A stretch of DNA of 10,713 nt from Parvularia atlantis (taxonomy: Eukaryota > Opisthokonta > Rotosphaerida). The notes beneath the pieces were generated by a model. The model was not told the DNA's origin, did not search any database, and saw nothing but the letters and a program-made list of their open reading frames with translations. The translations under genes were made by a program, and so were the position numbers. Shown in pieces: positions 1 through 6,142 of this stretch; the first letter of the stretch is position 1; every line of letters starts with the position of its first letter. The stretch spans positions 1-10,713 of the forward strand of contig CALSCO010000396.1 of the NCBI GenBank assembly GCA_943704415.1, read 5' to 3'.

Positions 1-59
1 GGGGGGGCAGGCCGTGGTCAGCCCGCAGCAAAGGCGCGCTGAAAAACAAAAAGCCGTAC

Positions 60-1252
60 TTCCGAGCTCGGCTGGTGGATCGTCGTGATAATTGTGCGGC
101 CTTGGCGTGCAAGCTTGCGCAGGGTGAGCATGAGCGAGTACGACGTGAAGCTGCGGCCACGCGGTCACAGGTCAGCGGCCGTGCGAGCGCGAGATGCAAA
201 GCCAGCACGCACGCGTCCAGGCCCGACGTCGGCTCGTCGAGGAAGATCAGGCTCGGGTTCGTGATCAGCTCGTAGCCGATCGACGTGCGCTTGCGCTCGC
301 CGCCCGACAGGCCGCGCAGGAGGTGGTCGCCGACCTGCCCGCGCCCCGCGGTGAGCACGCGGCCGCACTTTGCGTGCTCCGCGGCACGCACGATCGTGTT
401 GGCGGCGTTGCGCAGCCCGAGGGTGCGGATGATAAACTCGACGCGCTGCTTGCGCTCCTCTGGCGTGAGGTAGGCGAGGCGCAGGTTGGCCGCGAAGGTG
501 AAGAGCTCGCGCGGCGTGAGCGTGGCCGGCAGCAGGTCGTCCTGCATGACGCTGCGCAACGTGGTTTGAGCGCGCCGGCGCGCACGCGGCAGGGCACGCA
601 CTAGGCCGCAATGCGGTTGAACGAGTGCGGCAGCGGCTTGTGGTTGAGCGTGATCGTGCCCGAGACGACTCTGATGCGGCCTGCGAAGACGTGAGCGGCT
701 GGCCGGCCCGGGCAGCGAGCGCGCACCGGCCAGCACGTTCAGCAGCGACGTCTTGCCGCCACCCGACGGACCCATGATCGCGAGCACCTCGCCCGGCTGC
801 GCGCCCGGCGGTCAGGCCTGCCGTCGTCCGCACACACGACGCCGCTCGCACTTTGGCAACGCCGGACATGTCGTCGAGGATGACCTTCTCCTTGTTCTCG
901 CGCCTGAAGAACGTGCCGCTGGACACGCTGACGATGTGCGAGACCTGCGCGGGGACGCGCGTGTCGGCGCGAGTCCGAGGGGCAGCGGCGACGCACGTGC
1001 TCGAACTTGAGCAGCAGCTGCTGCATCGAGTCGCCCATGAGCTTCACGTCCTCCTGGTCCTCCTCGTCGCCGTCGAGGTTGTGCTCGTCGTGCGGCACGA
1101 CCACGACCGGTGCGCCGTCGTCCGTGTTGCCGCGCGTGAGCACCGCCGGCGGTGCGCTGAAGGTCTCGAGCTGCGCGCGCGCCACCGGTGAATGCGACCA
1201 CGTGGGGCGCGTGCCCTGCGCGCACCTCGATCTCGGGCTTGTCCGCGGCCAT
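60..1252 (-). CDS. ABCG-family ABC transporter, ATPase half (3' part outside window)
   Basis: Half-transporter of the ABCG (White/PDR-like) type. The NBD-first order suggests a membrane exporter that hydrolyses ATP; the substrate cannot be told. Exons on the minus strand: 1226-1252, 997-1170, 852-944, 727-796, 602-680, 392-551, 213-334 and 60-150, giving 272 codons so far. After splicing the protein shows Walker A GPSGGGKTS at residues 107-115, the Q-loop in YVMQDDLLP (Q151), the signature LSGGERKRTS at 210-219, Walker B LIFLDE at 230-235, the D-loop SGLD at 238-241 and the H-loop in TIHQPSSE (H267). Residues 10-60 are an acidic tail. The intron at 335-391 is in frame; removing it restores the family sequence NTIVGDHLLRGLSGG. 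The last exon stops at a GTACGG donor (59), so the transmembrane half lies off the left edge. It is divergent from STN1. The family call is firm; the subfamily is not resolved. Confidence 0.95.
335..391 (-). other. In-frame 57-nt intron in the ABCG gene
   Basis: The donor is GTGCGTGCC at 391, the branch-like motif is GCTCACC and the acceptor is GGGCAG at 335. The length is a multiple of three with no stop, so an ORF-based reading keeps it as a 19-residue insertion just before the ABC signature. Removing it gives ANTI joined to VGDHLLRGLSGG, the usual ABCG sequence. Confidence 0.88.
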
Positions 1253-1383
1253 CTCCTCCCTGGTGCGCTTTGGCGGTCTGCGTTGGGCGCGGCGCGGTCG
1301 GTACGCGGTGTGTGCTGAGCGTTCCCGAGTGGCGGGTGCGAGCGGGCGACGAGCGGGAACTTGAAAAATGTGCGAACTGTGCC

Positions 1384-1414
1384 AAGCAGCTGATCGGCAC
1401 GCCGTCAGCTGCTT
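1384..1414. repeat. 31-nt near-perfect palindrome with two CAGCTG cores
   Basis: Arms AAGCAGCTGA (1384-1393) and TCAGCTGCTT (1405-1414) are exact reverse complements. The 11-nt centre contains a further CGGC/GCCG pair (1395-1398 and 1401-1404) around a 2-nt loop, leaving a single unpaired T at 1394. Each arm carries the E-box-like hexamer CAGCTG. It sits in the shared promoter, about 130 bp from the ABCG start and 70 bp from the STN1 start. It could be a dimeric transcription-factor site or a cruciform; the sequence cannot say which. Confidence 0.6.
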
Positions 1415-1456
1415 CACCTGTACATACGTACGCAGTTTTTGCGCTGTAATCGTCAA

Positions 1457-1477
1457 CCGTGCCCGTACTTGGCACGG
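1457..1477 (+). repeat. Stem-loop just upstream of the STN1 start codon
   Basis: CCGTGCC (1457-1463) and GGCACGG (1471-1477) form a perfect 7-bp, GC-rich stem with a 7-nt loop, ending 9 nt before the STN1 ATG. If transcribed it would be a leader hairpin; as DNA it is a small dyad. Function is not known. Confidence 0.4.
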
Positions 1478-1486
1478 GTCCCGAGG

Positions 1487-2150
1487 ATGGCCAGCTGGAC
1501 GGCCGCGAGCCGCAGCCTGCTCGACGCGCGCTACCTCGCGTACGCGCGCGTGCTCGTGCGCGATCTGCACCACGTCGCCACGCCGCACGCGCAGTTCCGA
1601 GGTGCGCGCGCGCGCGCGCGCGTGACCGCCGCATGCGATCGCCCGCGCGCGCGCAGACGTGTTTGTGCTGGATGGGCGGCCGATCCGCGGCGTGCACGTC
1701 GTCGGCGTCGTCGTCGCCACGCGCCAGCGGCCCAAGTTCAACGAGTACATCGGTGCGCGGCGCCGCTCTCGCCGCATTCTGATTGACGGCTGGGCCGCCC
1801 GCAGTGGACGACGGCACGGGCCTGATCACGTGCATCCAGTGGCTGCCGGGCGAGGGCGCGGCCGTGGGTGACGTGCCGGCGGGCGTGGCGCACGGCGCGA
1901 CGGTCTCCGTGCGCGGCCGCCTGGGCGTGTACGCGGAGCAGCGGCAGCTGACGGTCGAGCTGCTTGGTAAACACGTGCACTCACCCCCGCTCATCCGGTC
2001 TCACCCGGTCGCCCACGCACACAACCCGCCCGCCCGCCGCCGCCGCCAGCGCCCCTCGACGACGCCAACGCCGAGCTTGCGCACTGGTCGGCGTGCCTCG
2101 CCGAGCCGACGCGCACTTGCGAGCATGGCGGCGCTCTTCACGGCACGTGA
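1487..2150 (+). CDS. STN1: STN1-like CST-complex telomere protein, single OB fold
   Basis: Exons 1487-1601, 1657-1752, 1805-1966 and 2050-2150 encode 157 residues. Residues about 44-83 read as the Stn1/RPA32-type OB fold: RPIRGVHVVGVVVATRQRPK, a short loop, then VDDGTGLITCIQW. A further strand pair follows (ATVSVRGRLGVYAEQRQLTV), and the tail has DDANAELAHWSACL, which resembles the end of short plant-type STN1. In the family STN1 joins CTC1 and TEN1 to bind single-stranded telomeric DNA and recruit polymerase alpha-primase. The length matches plant STN1 (about 160 residues) and lacks the C-terminal winged-helix domains of animal and fungal forms. The start is the first ATG (1487); no upstream in-frame ATG was seen. 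The last intron has an unusual GTAAAC donor. The stop overlaps the next gene by 26 nt. Confidence 0.85.
1602..1624. repeat. Alternating purine-pyrimidine (GC) tract in STN1 intron 1
   Basis: Strict GT/GC alternation over 23 nt begins exactly at the donor of STN1 intron 1 (1602-1656) and runs into its CGTGACC branch-like motif. Such tracts are classic Z-DNA formers. Shorter versions occur at 1643-1654 and 3070-3087. Confidence 0.6.
1967..2049 (+). other. STN1 intron 3, whose retention gives an STN1-MYND fusion frame
   Basis: The 83-nt intron has donor GTAAAC, CTCACC branch-like motifs and acceptor CGCCAG. It contains no stop in the frame of STN1 exon 3, and that frame is also the frame of the downstream MYND gene. 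Splicing shifts into the 32-codon STN1 tail; retention continues without a stop to 3645. Confidence 0.75.
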
Positions 2151-3645
2151 CGCGGACGAGTTGGATGGGTCGGCCGCGCTCGAGGCCGAGGCGGCGCAGG
2201 ACGCGTTCCTGCGGCTGGCGCACCGCATGGAGAGCAGCGGCGGGGCCGTCGGGCCTGTGCCGGTGCGTGCGCGGGCGCGGTGCGGGCGTGCGAGGCGCCG
2301 CGTGACGCCGGGCGGACAGGACTGGCGCGAGCGCGAAGTGTCGGTGGGCGACGTGATGGAGCACGCGTACCTGATCCAGTTCTACGCCATGAGCGGGCAG
2401 CTGCACGGCCTGCTCGTGCTGCTCGGTTTCTTCGCCGAGCGCTGCGACGACGCGCTGCTGCAGTGCATGCCCGCGACCATGGTGCAGCTCCTCGGCATCA
2501 TCGCTGACGGCAGTCTCCCCGTGCTGCGCCACCCGACCGCCGCCAACGCCGACCTCGTCGAGCCCGTGCGCACGGCGGCCGCGGCCTTGCGCGCACGCTG
2601 CCACGTGCGTCCTGCCCCGGCCGGCTCGGCCGCCCCGGCCGCGCAGCCGCCCGCCGAGTCGCTTGGGCCGGCCGCGGTCATCGAGGCACTGCAGGCGACG
2701 AGCACGGCCAAGGACCCAGCCTACACCGCCGAGCTGCTCATGCGCTTGCACGCGGTCTTCCAGCACGCCGAGCAGCGCACGCAGCTGACCGACCCGGCCC
2801 TCGTCATCGGCACGCTCTGGGGCGTGCTCGGCGCGGCCGAGCCGTGGGACCACGTCGCGGTGATGGAGGCCCTCATGGTCGTCAACGACATGCTCGCGCC
2901 CTACACCGGCGCGGCGGGGCCAGGGCGACAGTCGGCCGGCACGCTGCCGTTTGCGCGCGCCATCGCCGAGCGCGCGCTCGATCCGGCCCTCGCGACGCTC
3001 ACCGAAACCATCTGCGACACGACCCTGCGCGTCGTGCGCCACCGGCCGCGCCCGGGCGACATCGACATGTGCGCGTGCGCGCGCGCGCTTGCGGAGGGAG
3101 TCGCGCCTCAGACTCAGCGCGCTCACAGGACGATCGAGATTGTGCAGTTTGCCCTGCGCTCGCTCCAGACCTGCACCGTCATCCTGCCGCAGCTCGGGCT
3201 CGACGGCCGCCGCAAGGTGCAGCAGCTGATCGAGCACCTTCAGGTCGGCGGGACGTGGGGCCCGGCGCTGGCGCCGATGCCCCGTAGCCCGGCCGAGTGC
3301 CCGGCGTGTCGGCGGCCTCTTCGTGGCGGCCAGCCCACGTGCTCGTGCTGCCAGGTCTGCGCGCGGCCGGTGGGCGCGTGCGCGTGCGAGCGCGACGACC
3401 CGCGCTTCGTCCGGCGCCTGCTCAGCCTGCTCCGGCTGCGCGCGCACGCGCTGGCCACGGGCGCGTGCGCCGCCTGCGGCAAGCACACGGACGCGCTCAA
3501 GCTGTGCGCCCAGTGCCGCCTGGTCAGCTATTGCGACGTCCAGTGCCAGCGCGTTCACTGGCCCGTGCACAAGAAGGCGTGCGCGGTCAAGCCACCGGCG
3601 GGGCGCACGGAGAGCAGCGCATCAAAGACCGCTGTACAGATTTGA
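2125..3645 (+). CDS. MYND zinc-finger protein with long helical N-terminal region
   Basis: The start is ATG 2125, in a different frame from the STN1 tail it overlaps. An intron at 2263-2319 (GTGCGTGCG donor, CGTGACG branch, GGACAG acceptor) is well supported. A second, 3069-3128, is probable (GTGCGCG donor, ACTCAGC, CACAG). The product is 487 residues with the first intron removed, 467 with both. The C-terminus holds a complete MYND finger: CAACGK, CAQC, YCDVQCQ, then HWPVHKKAC, with all eight metal ligands. About 65 residues before it is a second cysteine cluster (CPAC, CSCCQVC, CAC) that may bind another zinc. The first 350 residues are Leu/Ala-rich and look alpha-helical, with no family I recognise. 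MYND fingers are protein-protein modules, so a scaffolding or adaptor role is an inference. Its coding end overlaps the channel-like gene on the other strand by 24 nt. Confidence 0.85.
   Translation: MAALFTARDADELDGSAALEAEAAQDAFLRLAHRMESSGGAVGPVPVRARARCGRARRRVTPGGQDWREREVSVGDVMEHAYLIQFYAMSGQLHGLLVLLGFFAERCDDALLQCMPATMVQLLGIIADGSLPVLRHPTAANADLVEPVRTAAAALRARCHVRPAPAGSAAPAAQPPAESLGPAAVIEALQATSTAKDPAYTAELLMRLHAVFQHAEQRTQLTDPALVIGTLWGVLGAAEPWDHVAVMEALMVVNDMLAPYTGAAGPGRQSAGTLPFARAIAERALDPALATLTETICDTTLRVVRHRPRPGDIDMCACARALAEGVAPQTQRAHRTIEIVQFALRSLQTCTVILPQLGLDGRRKVQQLIEHLQVGGTWGPALAPMPRSPAECPACRRPLRGGQPTCSCCQVCARPVGACACERDDPRFVRRLLSLLRLRAHALATGACAACGKHTDALKLCAQCRLVSYCDVQCQRVHWPVHKKACAVKPPAGRTESSASKTAVQI
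3069..3128 (+). other. Probable in-frame 60-nt intron in the MYND gene
   Basis: It begins with GTGCGCGTGCGCG and ends CTCACAG, with ACTCAGC about 12 nt before the acceptor. It is a multiple of three with no stop. Removal joins GDIDM to TIEIVQFALRSL; retention adds 20 low-complexity residues. The composition is intron-like, but no homology decides the case. Confidence 0.55.
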
Positions 3646-5978
3646 GTCGGGAGGCACCTCACGCCGGAGCATGTTGTACGCGTACGAGGACGCTGCGCGC
3701 CACGGCAGTCAGCCCCCTCTGCGCGCACACGGCCGCCCGGCGCGCGCACTCGAGAAGATGGTCGCGCCAAAGCTCTCGAGCACCTCGCGCAGCTGGTCGT
3801 CGAAAATGCGCACGTACAGCTTGATGTGCGGGAACTGGCGGTGCAGCGCCATGCACAGGTAGCTGCGCGGGCGTGTGCCGTGAGCGAGATTGGGCTCGCC
3901 GCGCGCCGTGCAGCCGTGCGCACATCGCGTCAGACACTCGGTGCTCCTCGGGCCACGTGATGAAGCTGCAGTACGCGTCAGCAGCCCCGGGGCGCGCGGC
4001 TGCAGAGCTCACGCACACAAACGAGATGAGCGAAAAGTCGACCTGCTCGGCGATGTGTCGCAGTCGCTTGGTGGTGCAGTTGACGAGGGCCAGGTGTGCG
4101 TTGACCTCGATCCGCTTGCGCCGGCCGGGCAGCTCGGCCGACGCGGACGACGACGACGACGCGTCGCCTGCCGACTGCGGCTCACCCTGCGGCTGATGAT
4201 GGTGGTGGTGCTGGTGGTGGCGGCGGCGACCTTGCGCGCGCGCGCGCAAGGGCCCTCGTGTCAGTCTCGGCGCTCGCGTCCGCGAAAACGCGAGCCGCAC
4301 TGTCAGCCTTGGCCTTGCTCGTCTTGCCGCTTTCGGCGCTCTCGCCCGTCTCGGCCGGCACGTGCACGATGCGCGCATACGACCGGCGCCGGTGCATCGC
4401 AAGCGACATCATCTCCTTCGGCAGCGACTCGAGGCTGTGCGGCGAGTCCTGCGCGCGCCCAGCGCGTGTCAGCTGCCGCCTTGCACGGTGCGGCACGCTC
4501 ACCGGCTGCGACTGCGGGTGCAGCTCGCACAGGTCCGAGTCGACCGCGTCCGACAAGAAGTGCTCCGACAGGCCCTCGTCGACCACGATCGTGCTCCACG
4601 ACACGCGCTCGCGCAGCATGAACTTGACAAACTCGCGCGCGCAGGCGTCGCTGCCGATGATGAGCACGGTGGTCACGGGCGGCTCGCTGCGCACGGGGAT
4701 GCGCCGCGCCGTCAACGCCGCCACGGCCTCGGCCGGCAAGCTGTCGGGCTCGACCGCGTCCAGGCCGCCGCGCGAGTCGATCATGATGGGCCGCAGCGAC
4801 AGCGGCGGCAGCGCGTTCAGCTCGGCATCGGAGGCGCTGGGTGCCCCTGCGCCTGCCGTCCGCGGCGTCGTCGGCAGGCTCGGCGGGTTCGACGGCGATG
4901 TCCACTCGCGCAGGCTCTCGACCGCGAAGCGGCTGATGGACACTGGCCGCACGGGGCGCGTGAGTGCCGTTCACGCGCGCGAACGAGGCGACGGCGCGCA
5001 CGTGTGTGGGCGCGGAACGGCTCGGCCACAAAGTACTCGCGGAACTCCTCGTGGTTGGAGATGTCGATGTACAGCTTGCAGTGCGGCGAAAGGCTGCGCA
5101 GGTGGAACGAGAGCACAAACGTCTGCTGGAGGTTGTCGGCGAGGATCAGCACCTCCTTGCACTGGCGCACGTTGGCCGCCTCGAGCGTGCTCAGGTCGAG
5201 CAGGTCGCCCTGGCGCGGCGGCGGCACGTCGCTGAGCCGAGGCCGAGGGCGCGCAGCGTGCGGACAGCGACGCACCACGACCACGGGCTCGTCCACCGCC
5301 AGCAGGTCGGCCACGGCGTCCTTGCTCGCGTCGACCACGCAGAACGGCCGGTTGCGCTCGCGCAGGTTGGCCGCGATGCGCTCGCCGAGATGCTGGCGGC
5401 CCGCCCGATCAGCGCCGGTGGCGCGGGCGGCGATCGTTCGCACACCGTGAAGCCAACGACGACCGTGTGGTTATGCAGCTGGCCCGCGAGGATGCGCCCC
5501 ATCGCGACCGGGTCGTACCGGTCCACGAGCGCCGTGAGGATGAAGCCGAAGAAGATGACCTGACGCGGGTGCGGCGTTCAGACAGAGAGGACGCGGCCGG
5601 CGCCCGCGAGCGCCGCGCGCCTCGAGGAAGATGGGCAGCGTCAGCTGGTACAGGCCGCTCAGGTCCGAGTCGGTCACGGGCGCGCGCACAGACAGGCTGA
5701 CAAGGATGATGTGCCGCAGCGACTTGTCCGGCTCGACCTGTGCAACAGTCAGCAGCGAGGCCAACGCTGGGAGCACGCGCGCTCACCAGGGCGTAGTAGG
5801 CAATGCCGAAGAGCACGAAGCACGCCGAGACCATGAGCGGGACACGGTGCTGGCGCAGCTTGAGCGCGAGCTCGAGCGCGGCTCGGCGCCAGTCGTGTGG
5901 GCGCGGTTTGTAGCGCGTGTTGGCGAGCTGCCGCACCGAGAACTTGACGGCGGCCTTGACGCTGCGTCCGCCGACCAT
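3622..5978 (-). CDS. Two-TM, double-RCK ion-channel-like protein with non-canonical pore
   Basis: Eleven exons: 5787-5978, 5621-5737, 5446-5559, 5276-5392, 5002-5209, 4503-4942, 4301-4448, 4017-4230, 3924-3965, 3750-3862 and 3622-3692, giving 591 residues. Residues 46-64 are a first membrane helix. 68-95 is a pore-like segment and 96-116 a second helix ending ILTALVDRYDP. RCK1 starts NHTVVVGFTHLGERIA (133-148), with CVVDAS, then GDLLDLSTLEAANV. RCK2 starts TTVLIIGSDACAREF (341-355) and ends SDAIYLCMAL and ESFGATIF; it is split by a polar, His/Ser-rich insert (about 396-460). The order matches MthK-type potassium channels, where RCK domains gate the pore on ligand binding. However, the filter position reads VRAPVTDSD instead of TVGYGD, so potassium selectivity cannot be assumed. 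Intron 2 is GC-AG. Start ATG 5978 is the first in frame; the coding end overlaps the MYND gene. Confidence 0.85.
4230..4251. repeat. Perfect 22-nt (GC)n palindrome at a splice acceptor
   Basis: A CCTT...AAGG perfect palindrome with a core of alternating GC lies across the 3' end of channel intron 7 (4231-4300). The proposed acceptor (AAG, 4233-4231) is in one arm. It can form a hairpin in the pre-mRNA or Z-DNA. The acceptor is unusual because it is not CAG; a CAG acceptor in the same phase lies at 4168, which would make a 133-nt intron. Confidence 0.6.
5560..5620 (-). other. GC-AG intron in the channel-like gene
   Basis: The 61-nt intron must begin GCGCGCGGC after CTCGAG: the only GT in the segment (in TCTGTCTGAAC) lies after the reading frame has become nonsensical. 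The branch motif TCTGAACG and acceptor GTCAG are normal for this window. Removal joins LPIFLE to VIFFGFILTAL, restoring the second membrane helix. Confidence 0.7.
5645..5689 (-). other. 45-nt in-frame segment covering the filter position (exon or intron)
   Basis: It starts GTGCGCGCGC and ends TACCAG, with CGTGACC and CCTGAGC inside, so it satisfies the local intron pattern at just below the shortest intron length seen. Kept, it encodes VRAPVTDSDLSGLYQ, giving a pore loop and turn before the second helix. Removed, the pore loop disappears. I keep it as coding, because an equally intron-like 45-nt stretch in the same gene (5126-5170) is plainly coding. Confidence 0.45.
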
Positions 5979-6142
5979 CGCTGCTGTTGCGGATGTTGCG
6001 CGAAGTTGCGGGTCAAACTGTGATCGCCTCTGGTTTGGTCGCACAAGTACAAGACTTCTTCAACACATGCTCAGCACGCTCACCGGCGCAGCCCGGCCGT
6101 CTGCACAGGGGCAAACTTGCGCGCGCCTGCGATCGGGCGAGT
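5979..6142 (-). promoter_or_regulatory. Short spacer: 3' flank of WH2 gene and promoter of channel-like gene
   Basis: Only 164 bp separate the stop of the WH2 gene from the start of the channel-like gene, both on the minus strand. A two-codon upstream ORF (ATG at 6068, stop at 6060) may lie in the channel leader. No TATA box or AATAAA signal is visible. Confidence 0.45.

Larger units (their letters stand above)
1253..1486. promoter_or_regulatory. Divergent intergenic region between ABCG and STN1
   Basis: These 234 bp separate the two start codons and must hold the promoters and 5' leaders of both genes. The part near 1360-1450 is less GC-rich than the flanking exons and contains A and T runs around 1364 and 1436. 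No TATA box is evident. Two inverted repeats, listed separately, are the only clear structure. Confidence 0.6.

Noticed and set aside
39-59. 21-nt intron (GTACGG...TTTTTCAG) in the ABCG gene
   Set aside because: Far shorter than any other intron here, and the product would stop after RAFAAG within the ATPase domain. A longer intron leaving the window is more likely.
1269-1276. E2F-like TTTGGCGG in the divergent promoter
   Set aside because: An 8-nt degenerate match in GC-rich DNA is expected by chance, and the lineage is unknown.
2566-2646. 81-nt in-frame GTGCGC...GCGCAG segment in the MYND gene
   Set aside because: No CTNAY branch motif inside and longer than the common size; kept as an Ala/Pro-rich linker.
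1981-3570. 529-residue minus-strand ORF opposite the MYND gene
   Set aside because: High GC removes stops from antisense frames. It has no domain motifs, whereas the plus strand has a full MYND finger.
5126-5170. 45-nt intron-like stretch in RCK1 (GTGCGCC...CTCCAG)
   Set aside because: It encodes VRQCKEVLILADNLQ, an expected core strand of the RCK fold, so it is coding.
4258-5450. Long plus-strand ORFs over the channel gene
   Set aside because: Shadows; the minus strand gives both RCK domains with consistent intron phases.
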